In this document: piece after piece, positions 23,232 to 32,420 of the stretch
How positions within the stretch are numbered: position 1 is the stretch's first letter
Layout of the letters: each line of letters opens with the position of its first letter
Source of the DNA: CAYLRF01 sp964385995
GTDB lineage: Bacteria > Bacillota > Clostridia > Lachnospirales > Lachnospiraceae
Direction: 5' to 3'
NCBI GenBank assembly: GCA_964385995.1
Contig: CAYLRF010000010.1
Location: 1 to 34,988, forward strand
DNA: 34,988 nucleotides
Made by a program: the position numbers and the translations under genes
The notes under the pieces: generated by a model
Database searches by the model: none
The model's input: the letters and a program-made list of their open reading frames with translations, nothing else
What the model was told of the DNA's origin: nothing

Positions 23232-25272
23232 GTCTTTTTTCCCTGAACTTCTTCAGCTCGATCATGCGGTCCCTGAGCTTCGCGGCCGTCTCAAAGTCCA
23301 GCTCGGCCGACGCTTTTTTCATCTTCTTTGTGACGTCCTCTATGAGTTTTTCAATCTCGCCGTCATCCATGGACTCCGGATCTTTTTCCATGGCGGCGTC
23401 GGAGGCGGCGACCTTCTTTGAGATACTTATAAGGTCTCTGACGGACTTTTGTATCGTCCGCGGGGTGATCCGGTGTTCCTTATTGTAACGCTCCTGAATG
23501 CCGCGTCTGCGGTTTGTCTCGTAAATGGCTCTTCTCATGGAATCGGTGACGGTGTCCGCGTACATGATGACGCGTCCGTTTTCGTTTCTCGCGGCCCGTC
23601 CTATCGTCTGTATGAGAGAAGTCTCGGATCTTAAAAAACCTTCCTTATCCGCGTCCAATATGCAGATAAGAGCGATCTCGGGGATATCAAGGCCCTCTCT
23701 TAAAAGATTTATGCCGACCAGCACGTCAAAGACGTCAAGCCGCATATCGCGTATGATTTCCGAGCGCTCAAGCGTATCTATGTCGGAGTGCAGGTATTTG
23801 ACACGGATCCCCAGCTCTCTCATGTAATCGGTAAGATCCTCTGCCATCTTCTTGGTAAGCGTCGTGATCAGGACCTTCCCTTTTTTCTCGGCGGTTTTTC
23901 TCACCTCTCCCACGAGATCGTCGATCTGACCGTTTACGGGCCTCACCTCCACAGACGGATCAAGCAGTCCCGTGGGCCTTATGATCTGCTCGACGCGCAG
24001 AAGCTCATGCTCTTTCTCGTATTCACCGGGAGTCGCCGAGACGAAAAGAATCTGATCCGTCTTTTCCTCGAACTCCGCGAAGGTAAGCGGCCTGTTATCC
24101 TTCGCCGAGGGAAGCCTGAAGCCGTAATCCACGAGAACGCTCTTTCTCGACCTGTCGCCCGCGTACATGGCGCCAAGCTGCGGGATCGTCATATGCGACT
24201 CGTCGATCATGAGAAGAAAGTCCCCGGGAAAATAATCGATAAGCGTCTGCGGCGGCTCTCCCTTTGCGGTTCCGATAAGGTGACGGGAATAATTTTCTAT
24301 CCCGGAGCAAAAACCCGTCTCGCGCATCATCTCGATGTCGAAATTCGTGCGCTCCTTTATCCTCTGCGCCTCGAGAAGTTTATCCTCGCGCTTAAAATAT
24401 CTTATCTGCTCCTCAAGCTCATCTGTTATGGCCTCTATGGCCCTGTCCATGTTCTCACGCGACACCACGTAATGCGAAGCGGGGAATATGGCTATGTGTT
24501 CCAGCGTCGCCTTCACCTCGCCCGTGAGTACGTCGATCTCGGAAATCCTCTCGATCTCGTCGCCGAAAAATTCCACGCGTACCGCCAGATCGGCCGATCC
24601 CGCGGGGAAGATCTCGAGCGTATCACCGCGCACGCGAAACATACAGCGCTTAAAGTCCGCGTCGCTTCGCTCATACTGGATATCTATGAGCTTTCTTATG
24701 ACTTCGTCCCTGTCGCGCCTCATGCCGGGACGCAGAGACACAACCATTTTTTTGTAATCTATGGGGGAACCCAGGCCGTAGATACAGGAAACGCTCGCCA
24801 CTATGATCACGTCGCGCCGCTCGGAAAGAGCCGCCGTGGCGGAGTGTCTGAGCTTATCTATCTCGTCGTTTATCGCGGAATCCTTGGCGATATAGGTGTC
24901 GGTCGAGGGGATGTAAGCCTCGGGCTGATAATAATCATAATACGATACGAAATACTCGACCGCGTTTTCCGGGAAAAATTCCTTAAACTCCCCGTAAAGC
25001 TGCGCCGCGAGTGTCTTATTGTGCGCTATGACGAGGGTGGGCCTTCCGAGCGCGGCTATCACGTTGGCCATGGTGAAGGTCTTGCCGGAGCCCGTGACGC
25101 CGAGGAGCGTCTGGCATTTATTTCCTTCTTTAAAGCCCTCAACCAGTTTTTCGATGGCCTGCGGCTGATCCCCCGTCGGCTCAAAAGGTGAGTGAAGCTT
25201 AAATTCGGCTCTGCCCGCGGCGTTTGAAGATGCGCCATCGTCCTTTGACATATCAGGGAAAGAATGTGACAT
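23224..25272 (-). CDS. uvrB: UvrB excision-repair helicase subunit
   Basis: A 682-residue UvrB, the damage-verifying helicase-like subunit that recruits UvrC. Motifs: Walker A GVTGSGKTFTMA (about 59-70), the beta-hairpin region VSYYDYYQPEAYIP (about 108-121), DEAD-like IDESHMT, RxTGLLDP, and motif VI QTIGRAARN. The C-terminal UVR domain (MKKASAELDFETAAKLRDRM) binds UvrC. The start ATG at 25272 has GGGTGAG five bases upstream; a second Met at residue 8 is possible. The first 25 residues are an uncharged Ser/Ala-rich lead that is longer than usual. uvrA follows with an 8-base overlap. Confidence 0.97.
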   Translation of the reverse strand: MSHSFPDMSKDDGASSNAAGRAEFKLHSPFEPTGDQPQAIEKLVEGFKEGNKCQTLLGVTGSGKTFTMANVIAALGRPTLVIAHNKTLAAQLYGEFKEFFPENAVEYFVSYYDYYQPEAYIPSTDTYIAKDSAINDEIDKLRHSATAALSERRDVIIVASVSCIYGLGSPIDYKKMVVSLRPGMRRDRDEVIRKLIDIQYERSDADFKRCMFRVRGDTLEIFPAGSADLAVRVEFFGDEIERISEIDVLTGEVKATLEHIAIFPASHYVVSRENMDRAIEAITDELEEQIRYFKREDKLLEAQRIKERTNFDIEMMRETGFCSGIENYSRHLIGTAKGEPPQTLIDYFPGDFLLMIDESHMTIPQLGAMYAGDRSRKSVLVDYGFRLPSAKDNRPLTFAEFEEKTDQILFVSATPGEYEKEHELLRVEQIIRPTGLLDPSVEVRPVNGQIDDLVGEVRKTAEKKGKVLITTLTKKMAEDLTDYMRELGIRVKYLHSDIDTLERSEIIRDMRLDVFDVLVGINLLREGLDIPEIALICILDADKEGFLRSETSLIQTIGRAARNENGRVIMYADTVTDSMRRAIYETNRRRGIQERYNKEHRITPRTIQKSVRDLISISKKVAASDAAMEKDPESMDDGEIEKLIEDVTKKMKKASAELDFETAAKLRDRMIELKKFREKRHG

Positions 25273-25292
25273 AAACTCACCCGCGATGAGAT

Positions 25293-26978
25293 TTAATCGG
25301 TAAACACCGCTCTTACGTCCCGCTCCATGGCCGCGACTTTCTCCTTCGCCGTCTTAGAATCTTTACCCGCGGCCGAGAAATAAGCCTTTACCTTCGGCTC
25401 GGTGCCTGACGGACGAACGATGAGCCTTAAATCCCCTTCGATCTCATAGGAAAGGACATTTGACTTCGGAAGATTAGTATCATCCGGTTTTTCATAGTCG
25501 GTTACTTTTAAAACCTTATATCCTCCGATAAAGTCCGCGCCGCCGCCCCGAAGCTTTTCCATGACCGACGCCATCTTTTTAGCGCCGTCGATTCCCGGAA
25601 AATCAAAGCTTATGACTTTATCCTCGTAATACCCGCAGCTGTCATATATCTCAGTCAGCCGCCCTTCTATGGATGATCCCTTCTTTCGGTAATAGGCGGC
25701 CATCTCGCAGATGAGCCCCGAAATCGCGACGGCGTCCTTATCTCTCACATACGAGGAGGCGGTATATCCGTAGCTTTCCTCAAATCCGAAAATAAACCGA
25801 TCCGTCTCGCCCTTTTGCTCAAGAAGCGCTATCTGCTCTCCTATCCACTTAAAACCCGTGAGCACTCTCTTTAGCCTGACATCGTAGCGTTCCGCGACGA
25901 CGTCCGCGAGAGGGGTAGAGACTATGGACGTGACGGCGACGGGATCTTTCGGCATGTCTCCTCTCTCAATGCGTCCCGCGCAGATGTAGTCAAGAAGAAG
26001 AACCCCCATCTCATTACCCGTGATGAGCCTGTAAGAGCCGTTCTTATCTCTTACGGCGACTCCCACTCTGTCGGCGTCGGGATCCGTCGCGAGCACGAGA
26101 TCCGCTCCCGTTTCCTTAGCCAGCCTGATGCCAAGCTCCAGAGCCTCCGGCTTTTCCGGATTCGGATAAGGGCACGTGGGAAAGTGTCCGTCGGGGTTTT
26201 CCTGCTCCTTGACCGTGAAAACATCCTTAACTCCCATATCCGCGAGTATCCTCGTGACCGGCTTTAATCCGGTCCCGTTAAGAGGAGAATAAACAACCTT
26301 CAAAGAAGAGTCCGCGCATACAAGCGGTCTTACCGCGCATTTTTCGGCCCCCGCGAAGAATGCCTCCATGCAGTCATTTTCCACATACTTTATAAGACCC
26401 GCCCTTTCGGCCTTCTCATAAGGCATGAGCGCGGCTCCCGTAAGGACATCGGTCTTTAAAATATTTTCGTAGACAGAGTCCGCCGCGTCTTCTCTCATCT
26501 GACATCCGTCCGGTCCGTAGGCCTTATAACCGTTATACTGCGAAGGATTATGCGAAGCGGTGATCATAACTCCCGCGTCCGCCCCGTAAAACCTTACCGC
26601 GAAGCTTAAGGCCGGCACGGGATTTAACTCGGGGAAAATACGCACGCTTATGCCGTTCGCAGCAAGTACCCTCGCGGCCTCGCGGGCGAAGGTGTCGCTT
26701 CTAAGGCGGCTGTCGAAGCTAATCACCGCCGAATTTGATTTGCCGTGCGCCTTAATCCACCCGGCCAGCCCCTGAGTGGCCTGACGCACCACGCAGACAT
26801 TCATGCGGTTGGTGCCCGCGCCCAGGATTCCCCGAAGTCCCGCCGTGCCGAATGTGAGACTCGCGCCGAAACGCTCTTTTATCGCCTTATCGTCGCCCCC
26901 TATGGATCTTAATTCATCCTTGATCTCTTCATCGTCGATATCGGCGTTAAGCCATCTTATATATTCGGATTTATACAT
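25293..26978 (-). CDS. pgcA: Phosphohexomutase, PgcA-like phosphoglucomutase
   Basis: A 561-residue alpha-D-phosphohexomutase that interconverts sugar 1- and 6-phosphates, supplying glucose 1-phosphate for UDP-glucose and glycan synthesis. The phosphoserine loop is ITASHNPSQYNGYK (about residues 138-151), the metal loop LATDPDADRVGV (about 295-306), the sugar-binding loop GFEESYGY, and the phosphate-binding RPSGTEPKVK near the end. Length matches the long PgcA branch rather than GlmM (about 450). The ATG at 26978 has AAGGTGAG seven bases upstream. It lies 20 bases before uvrB and could be co-transcribed. Confidence 0.94.
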   Translation of the reverse strand: MYKSEYIRWLNADIDDEEIKDELRSIGGDDKAIKERFGASLTFGTAGLRGILGAGTNRMNVCVVRQATQGLAGWIKAHGKSNSAVISFDSRLRSDTFAREAARVLAANGISVRIFPELNPVPALSFAVRFYGADAGVMITASHNPSQYNGYKAYGPDGCQMREDAADSVYENILKTDVLTGAALMPYEKAERAGLIKYVENDCMEAFFAGAEKCAVRPLVCADSSLKVVYSPLNGTGLKPVTRILADMGVKDVFTVKEQENPDGHFPTCPYPNPEKPEALELGIRLAKETGADLVLATDPDADRVGVAVRDKNGSYRLITGNEMGVLLLDYICAGRIERGDMPKDPVAVTSIVSTPLADVVAERYDVRLKRVLTGFKWIGEQIALLEQKGETDRFIFGFEESYGYTASSYVRDKDAVAISGLICEMAAYYRKKGSSIEGRLTEIYDSCGYYEDKVISFDFPGIDGAKKMASVMEKLRGGGADFIGGYKVLKVTDYEKPDDTNLPKSNVLSYEIEGDLRLIVRPSGTEPKVKAYFSAAGKDSKTAKEKVAAMERDVRAVFTD

Positions 26979-27002
26979 ATCGCGCTCACCTTCTTAATAT
27001 CC

Positions 27003-27074
27003 GTCCGCTTGCCGTTACGCGTCCGATTACCGTTATCCGTCCGCTTACCGTTACCCGCTCACCTGCCGTCTCCC
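27003..27074. repeat. 18-bp tandem repeat, three copies plus a degenerate fourth
   Basis: Units at 27003-27020, 27021-27038 and 27039-27056 follow the pattern GTCCGNTTNCCGTTANNC, with a decayed fourth at 27057-27074 that overlaps the last codons of the AI-2E-family gene. They fill most of the 80-base spacer before pgcA. Confidence 0.85.
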
Positions 27075-28255
27075 AAGTGTGCTCCAGTACCCTCATCCTT
27101 CGCCCTCGCCCGCGCGGCCTCGGCGGCGTTCGGCGTCCTTAGAGACTTTAAGCCTTCTATAAGTATCTTCGCGTCGTCCAGTATATAATCGAACGCCCCC
27201 ACTTTATACATGTTGATGACGATCATTCCTATCGGCACGGCAAATATCATGCCCCAGACGCTTCCGACCTTATAACCGAGGTATATAAATAACAGCGTCG
27301 GAAGAGGCCCCAGTCCCACTCTGTCGCCCAAAAGTTTCGGCTGAACTATCTGTCTTACGATCTGAGTTATGAGATAAATGACGAGAAGTCCCACCGCCAT
27401 CTTGAAATTGCGCTGAAATAAATGATATACCGCCCACGGGATCAGCGTTATCGCGGTTCCGAAAAACGGCAAAAAATCAAGCAGCGCCGCGAAGATGGCG
27501 ATGACCGCGGCGTATTTCACACGCAGGATAAGAAATCCCGCGAACATGATGACAAACAAGATCAGCATGATTTCGAACTGCGCTTTAAAGTAACCGCCTA
27601 TCGCGTATTTCAGGTAACCGAGTACGAGCGACACCCTGTCCCTCACGGGCTTCGGGGTAATCTTTTTCACCCACGAGATGACGGTTTCCCTCTCCGCCAC
27701 GAAGAAATATGAGGAAAGCAGCATCACGATAAAAGCGATGAACGCGGAAGGAATACGCTTGACCACATTTCCCGCGGCCTTAACCGTCGGCTCCGCGATC
27801 TTATCGAGCAGATTCTTTATGATTTCGTCAAATCTCGATACGAGAACCTGCCAGCCGTTTCGCACCGATTCGGGAAGAAAGGCGAAGGCGTTTTTAAGAC
27901 TTTTGCCGATTCCCTTTAGGTTCTTTTCTATTCCCGCGTATGTCTTCGGAAGATCGGAAACAAAGGACCACGCTTCCCTCGCAATCGCCGCGATAACCAG
28001 ATACAAAATGCCGACCACGATCGCGAGAACCGCGACGATGACTATGGCGGAACCCCATTTCTTGGTAATTTTCAGGCGTTTCTCAAGCCAGCATACCAAA
28101 GGATTCGCTATACAGGCGATAAGCCAGCCTATCACAAAGGGAAAAAAAAGACGCAAAAGGCCGTAGCCGCCGAGTATAACCAATACGGTAAGCGCAAGAC
28201 TTATGATGAGACTTACGAATACCTTCCAGTAAGGACGTCCGTCCCTGCACATCAT
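27059..28255 (-). CDS. AI-2E family transporter (permease)
   Basis: A 398-residue membrane protein of the AI-2E/PerM-like family with about eight transmembrane helices: two at the N-terminus (about 10-60), a pair near 65-90, a soluble segment to about 160, and a C-terminal group containing the family block DFLPFFGTAITLIPWAVY (about 264-281) and GPLPTLLFIYLGYKVGSVWG. Members have been linked to quorum-signal export or to cation/proton antiport, so substrate is open. The start is ATG at 28255 with AAGAGGTT upstream. It is 30 bases after ysxC. The last 18 residues are charged and partly overlap a decayed 18-bp repeat unit. Confidence 0.92.
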   Translation of the reverse strand: MMCRDGRPYWKVFVSLIISLALTVLVILGGYGLLRLFFPFVIGWLIACIANPLVCWLEKRLKITKKWGSAIVIVAVLAIVVGILYLVIAAIAREAWSFVSDLPKTYAGIEKNLKGIGKSLKNAFAFLPESVRNGWQVLVSRFDEIIKNLLDKIAEPTVKAAGNVVKRIPSAFIAFIVMLLSSYFFVAERETVISWVKKITPKPVRDRVSLVLGYLKYAIGGYFKAQFEIMLILFVIMFAGFLILRVKYAAVIAIFAALLDFLPFFGTAITLIPWAVYHLFQRNFKMAVGLLVIYLITQIVRQIVQPKLLGDRVGLGPLPTLLFIYLGYKVGSVWGMIFAVPIGMIVINMYKVGAFDYILDDAKILIEGLKSLRTPNAAEAARARAKDEGTGAHLGDGR

Positions 28256-28285
28256 AACCTCTTTTCCGACGCGCGAGCCGCCAAA

Positions 28286-28873
28286 TCATACACGCAAAAA
28301 ATCTTCCACGCGGCTTAATACCTCGTCTCTGCCCTCGCCCGAAAGAGCGGAAAAAGAAATAGGCATCTCTTCGTCCGGCATGTCAAACGCCCGCCTTATC
28401 GTATCTAAGGCGGGATAAACGGCGCTTCGCTTTAATTTGTCAGACTTCGCGGCGATGACGACAGACTTAAATCCGCTTTTTATAATCCTCTCACGCATGA
28501 GCTTATCCTCATCCGTCGGCTCTCGCCTTATGTCCACCAGCTGAAACACGGCCCTAAGCTGTCCCGCGCCGCGCAGATACCGCCCGATCATGGCGGCCCA
28601 CTTTTTCTTTACGGATTCGGGGGCTTTCGTATAACCGTACCCCGGCAGATCGACGAGGAAAAACTTCTTATTTACCTCATAAAAATTAAGAGTCTGCGTC
28701 TTACCCGGCACTGAGGACGTACGCGCCAGGGATTTGCGCCCCAGCAGTCTGTTTATGAGTGAGGATTTGCCGACGTTTGATCTGCCGACGAAAGCTATCT
28801 GAGGAAGATTCGTATCGGGCAAGTCGCTTGTGACGCCGCATACGTACCGAAGCTCGGCGTTTATTATCTTCAT
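28286..28873 (-). CDS. ysxC: YsxC/EngB ribosome-biogenesis GTPase
   Basis: A 195-residue GTPase of normal length needed for 50S ribosomal subunit assembly. G1 is GRSNVGKSSLINRLL (residues 30-44), G2 lies in the SSVPGKTQTLNF region, G3 is VDLPGYGYTKAP, G4 is AKSDKL (in place of NKxD, as the family allows TKxD-like forms), and G5 is SALSGEG. The ATG at 28873 has GGAAGG 11 bases upstream. It follows clpX with 125 bases between; in many Bacillota lon stands between them, but it is absent here. Confidence 0.95.
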   Translation of the reverse strand: MKIINAELRYVCGVTSDLPDTNLPQIAFVGRSNVGKSSLINRLLGRKSLARTSSVPGKTQTLNFYEVNKKFFLVDLPGYGYTKAPESVKKKWAAMIGRYLRGAGQLRAVFQLVDIRREPTDEDKLMRERIIKSGFKSVVIAAKSDKLKRSAVYPALDTIRRAFDMPDEEMPISFSALSGEGRDEVLSRVEDFLRV

Positions 28874-28998
28874 AAAGAATTTTCGCCTTCCACGCCTGAC
28901 GCTCTTACTTGCTTTTCATAAATATACGCGCTTTATCGCTGCCGACACATATTATGCCCGCGTTTCGCGTTTCGTGCTATAGAAGTCTTCGGCTGTTT

Positions 28999-30252
28999 TT
29001 ACGCGCGCTTTGACTTAGCGAGCCCCTCGTTATAAATCGCGGGAATCTCTCCCTTTACCACTTCTTTCGTGATCAGGCACGTCTTTATCGTATCGTCGGA
29101 GGGCGCGTGATACATCGTATCTGTCATCACCTTCTCCATGATGGCCCTTAAGCCCCTGGCACCGGTTTTTCGCGCCAGCGACGTATCCGCGATCTCCTCA
29201 AGCGCGTCCTTGGAAAAGGTAAGTTTCACGCCGTCAAGCTCCATGAGCTTTTGATATTGCTTCACGAGAGAATTTTTAGGCTCCTCAAGCACGCGGATGA
29301 GATCGTCCCTGCCGAGCATATCGAGCGTGACATTTATAGGGACCCTGCCCACAAGCTCCGGGATGAGCCCGAACTTCACCAAATCCTGCGGCAGTGTCTG
29401 ACTGAGAATCTCATTGATGTTGCGCTCGCTCTTTCCCGTCACCTCCGCGTTAAATCCCATCGAACCGGTGTCGAGTCTCGCCTCGATTATCTTTTCCAGT
29501 CCCTCAAAGGCTCCTCCGCATATAAAAAGGATGTTCGTGGTGTCAAGCTGGATCATCTGCTGCTGGGGGTGTTTTCTTCCTCCCTGCATGGGGACATTCG
29601 CCACCGTTCCCTCTATGATCTTGAGCAGCGCCTGCTGGACGCCCTCTCCCGACACATCGCGGGTAATGGAGGGATTCTCGGATTTTCTCGTGATTTTATC
29701 GATCTCGTCTATGTAAATAATGCCGTGCTCCGCGCGATCCAGATCCCCGTCCGCAGCCTGTATGATTTTTAAGAGGATATTTTCCACGTCCTCTCCGACA
29801 TAACCCGCCTCGGTGAGCGTCGTGGCGTCCGCTATGGCAAAGGGGACATTTAAAAGTCCTGCCAGTGTCTGCGCGAGCAGGGTCTTACCGCAGCCCGTGG
29901 GCCCAAGCATGAGTATGTTGCTCTTTTGAATCTCCACATCGGAACTGTCCGCCGAAAGTATCCTCTTATAATGATTGTATACCGCGACCGAAAGCACCTT
30001 TTTCGCTTCATCCTGCCCGATCACATATTCGTCGAGCAGGGCTTTTATCTCTTCGGGCTTCAGCAGATTGATGGCCTCCCGCGTGTCACTTTGCGGGACA
30101 AACACGTCATCGTTCATGATGTCAAAGCAAAGGTGCACGCATTCGTCACAGATAAACACTCCGTCGGGTCCCGCGATAAGCCGCCTTACCTGTCCCTGAG
30201 CCTTCCCGCAAAACGAGCACCTCGCTATCTCGTCACTTTTTTTCCCGGCCAT
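28999..30252 (-). CDS. clpX: ClpX, ATPase and substrate-recognition subunit of the Clp protease
   Basis: A 417-residue AAA+ unfoldase of normal length. The N-terminal zinc-binding domain has CSFCGK and CDECV (residues 12-38). Walker A is GPTGCGKT, the substrate-gripping pore loop GYVGED, Walker B IIYIDEIDK, and sensor 2 lies in RKTGARGLRAI. The ClpP-docking loop appears as TGSMGF where many species have an IGF-type tripeptide. The ATG at 30252 has GAAAGGA six bases upstream. An intrinsic terminator separates it from clpP, with no room for an ordinary promoter afterwards, so clpX is probably transcribed by read-through or from a promoter inside clpP. Confidence 0.97.
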   Translation of the reverse strand: MAGKKSDEIARCSFCGKAQGQVRRLIAGPDGVFICDECVHLCFDIMNDDVFVPQSDTREAINLLKPEEIKALLDEYVIGQDEAKKVLSVAVYNHYKRILSADSSDVEIQKSNILMLGPTGCGKTLLAQTLAGLLNVPFAIADATTLTEAGYVGEDVENILLKIIQAADGDLDRAEHGIIYIDEIDKITRKSENPSITRDVSGEGVQQALLKIIEGTVANVPMQGGRKHPQQQMIQLDTTNILFICGGAFEGLEKIIEARLDTGSMGFNAEVTGKSERNINEILSQTLPQDLVKFGLIPELVGRVPINVTLDMLGRDDLIRVLEEPKNSLVKQYQKLMELDGVKLTFSKDALEEIADTSLARKTGARGLRAIMEKVMTDTMYHAPSDDTIKTCLITKEVVKGEIPAIYNEGLAKSKRA

Positions 30253-30279
30253 AAAAATCCTTTCTCACGCAGTCATGAC

Positions 30280-30310
30280 AAAAAGCCGTCCCCAAGACAG
30301 CCGGGACGGC
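30280..30310 (-). terminator. Intrinsic terminator between clpP and clpX
   Basis: On the minus strand, GCCGTCCC (30310-30303) pairs with GGGACGGC (30292-30285), loop of about ten bases, followed by five T (30284-30280). This is the best terminator in the window. It lies 28 bases before the clpX start codon. Confidence 0.85.
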
Positions 30311-30320
30311 GTCCGCAAAT

Positions 30321-30902
30321 TCAGTGTTTAGAAATCACTTCGTCTATAAGACCGTACTCTTTGGCTTCCTTTGCGCTCATAAAGTTGTCCCGCTCGGTGT
30401 CCGCCTGTATCTTTTCCAGACTCTGCCCCGTATTTTGCGCGAGGATCTGATTTAATCTCTGTCTGGTCTTTAAGATGTGATCCGCGACTATCTGTATCTC
30501 CGTCTGCTGTCCCTGAGCCCCGCCCGCGGGCTGATGGATCATGATCTCGGAATTGGGAAGCGCGAACCTCTTGCCCTTCGCTCCCCCGGAGAGCAGAAAC
30601 GAACCCATGCTTGCCGCCATACCGATACAGATGGTGGAGACATCGCATTTGATATATTGCATGGTGTCATATATCGCAAGTCCCGCGGAGACGGAACCTC
30701 CCGGACTGTTGATGTATAAGTGGATATCCTTCTCGGGATCATCTGCCTCCAGGAAAAGAAGCTCGGCTATGACCACGCTGCTTGTCGCGTCATTTACCTC
30801 ATCTACGAGGAACACTATCCTTTCCTTTAACAGTCTCGAATAAATGTCATACGATCTCTCTCCGCGGCTCGTCTGCTCTATGACATAGGGTATGACGCTC
30901 AT
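30321..30902 (-). CDS. clpP: ClpP, ATP-dependent protease proteolytic subunit
   Basis: A 193-residue serine peptidase of normal length that assembles into the tetradecameric Clp chamber. The catalytic triad is visible: Ser in GMAASMGSFLL (about residue 97), His in IMIHQPAGGAQGQ (about 122) and Asp in DTERDNFMSA (about 171). The ATG at 30902 has a strong AAGGAGG eight bases upstream, lying in the final codons of the trigger factor gene, which ends only three bases before. The two are therefore one transcript. Confidence 0.98.
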   Translation of the reverse strand: MSVIPYVIEQTSRGERSYDIYSRLLKERIVFLVDEVNDATSSVVIAELLFLEADDPEKDIHLYINSPGGSVSAGLAIYDTMQYIKCDVSTICIGMAASMGSFLLSGGAKGKRFALPNSEIMIHQPAGGAQGQQTEIQIVADHILKTRQRLNQILAQNTGQSLEKIQADTERDNFMSAKEAKEYGLIDEVISKH

Positions 30903-30905
30903 AAA

Positions 30906-32375
30906 TCATTCCTCCTTTTTATCTTCTTCAGGCTCTGCCTCGACCTCCGTCGCCGTGTCCTGCTTCTCTTTAACTTCGGCCTCCGCGTCCTGCTTCTCTT
31001 TAACTTCGGCCTCCGCGTCCGACTTCTCTTCGACTTCAGCCTCCGTGTCAGCCTTCTCTTCGACTTTAGCGCCGGCATCCTGTTTCTTTTCGACTTCCGT
31101 CGCCGCGTCCGCTATGAGTTTCGCGGCTTCACTCAGAGTCAGCTGCCTTACTAATTCCTCTCTTCTTTCGCCGACGTAGGCTTTTTCCATCTCTTCTTTT
31201 CCGACATTGTAACGCTCGGCCATCTTCTCCAGTTCTTCGCTTATTTTCTCATCGGTGATTTCGACACCCTCCGCGGCGGCGACAGCCTCCAAGGTAAGGC
31301 GCGTCCTTATGCGTTCCTCGGCCGTCTCGCTCATCTTTTCCTTAAAGGCGGCATAGCTCTGACCCGTAATTTTAAGATACTGCTCGAGGGTAACGCCCTG
31401 CGATGAGATTCTGTCATCGAAATCGCGGACCGCCATGTCTGTCTCGGTATCGAGCATCGCCTGCGGTATGTCGATGCTCGCGTTTTTTACGGCCTCTTTC
31501 ACCGCGTCGTTTTCTTTTTTGGTATCCGCGTCGGCCTTCCTGCTTTCCAGCATTTTGGCTCTGATGTCATCTCTGTATTCCGAAAGTGTGTCAAATTCGG
31601 AAACCTCGGAAGCGAACTCATCGTCAAGATCGGGAAGCTCTTCGGCCTTTATCTCGTGAATCACGCATTTAAACAGCGCCTTCTTTCCCGCGAGACTCGC
31701 CTGTTGATAATCCTCGGGAAACGTCACGTTTACATCGACCTCACGCTCGATTTCGGCTCCCACAAGCTGTTCCTCGAATCCCGGTATGAAGGTTTTCGAG
31801 CCGACCTTTAACGTGTAATTTTCGGCTTTTCCGCCGTCAAAAGGCTTTCCGTCCACGCTCCCGTCAAAATCAAGCACCACCTCGTCGCCTTCCTTAACGC
31901 CCCTGTCCGTGACGGAGACTTTTCTGGAATTCATCTTACGCTCGTTTTCGATCTTCTCATCCACCTCTTTGTCCGTGACGGAAACGTCGGCCTTTTCCAC
32001 CTCGAGACCTTTGTATTTGCCAAGCGTGACGGGAGGCTTCGTGGCCACCGTGGCAGTAAAGACAAACGGCTCGCCTTTTTTTAACTTCACTATCTCGACC
32101 TTCGGAGAGGATACGATCTCAAGGTCGCACTCATCGTAAGCCTTTTCATACTCCGCCGGAACTATCTCGCCCGCGGCGTCCTCGCAAAACACATCCGGTC
32201 CGTACATTTTTTCCAGAATCGCCCTGGGCACTTTGCCCCTGCGAAATCCCGGCAGACTTATGCGTCCCTTCCGCCTCATATATGCCGCCTGAAGCTCTTT
32301 TTCGAGCTCCTCGGCCGGCACTTCAATGGTGAGCTTCGCCATATTCCCTTCGAGTTTCTCTACCTGCATACCCAT
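30906..32375 (-). CDS. tig: Trigger factor chaperone with repetitive acidic C-terminal tail
   Basis: A 489-residue ribosome-associated folding chaperone and peptidyl-prolyl isomerase. The N-terminal ribosome-binding domain has the signature SLPGFRRGKVPRAILEKMYG (residues 40-59). An FKBP-type domain lies at about 160-245 (EGDEVVLDFDGSVDGKPFDG) and the C-terminal chaperone arms run to about residue 425. The last 65 or so residues are extra: six 10-residue units of the type DAEAEVKEKQ, encoded by 30-bp tandem repeats at 30931-31110 and ending EPEEDKKEE. The start ATG at 32375 is chosen for AGGAGG ten bases upstream; the ATG two codons later is too far. Confidence 0.96.
   Translation of the reverse strand: MGMQVEKLEGNMAKLTIEVPAEELEKELQAAYMRRKGRISLPGFRRGKVPRAILEKMYGPDVFCEDAAGEIVPAEYEKAYDECDLEIVSSPKVEIVKLKKGEPFVFTATVATKPPVTLGKYKGLEVEKADVSVTDKEVDEKIENERKMNSRKVSVTDRGVKEGDEVVLDFDGSVDGKPFDGGKAENYTLKVGSKTFIPGFEEQLVGAEIEREVDVNVTFPEDYQQASLAGKKALFKCVIHEIKAEELPDLDDEFASEVSEFDTLSEYRDDIRAKMLESRKADADTKKENDAVKEAVKNASIDIPQAMLDTETDMAVRDFDDRISSQGVTLEQYLKITGQSYAAFKEKMSETAEERIRTRLTLEAVAAAEGVEITDEKISEELEKMAERYNVGKEEMEKAYVGERREELVRQLTLSEAAKLIADAATEVEKKQDAGAKVEEKADTEAEVEEKSDAEAEVKEKQDAEAEVKEKQDTATEVEAEPEEDKKEE
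30931..31110 (-). repeat. Six 30-bp tandem repeats in the trigger factor gene
   Basis: Units at 30931, 30961, 30991, 31021, 31051 and 31081, each 30 bases. The units at 30961-30990 and 30991-31020 are identical; the outer ones have diverged. The period is a multiple of three, so copy-number change would alter tail length without a frameshift. Confidence 0.95.
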
Positions 32376-32420
32376 CCCGTATCTTCCTCCTCGTTTATTT
32401 CACGCGCCGTCCGCAAAATT

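Noticed and set aside
23788..25191. A 467-codon plus-strand open frame opposite uvrB
   Set aside because: It is antisense to intact uvrB motifs throughout, a typical mirror frame in GC-rich coding DNA, with no domain of its own.
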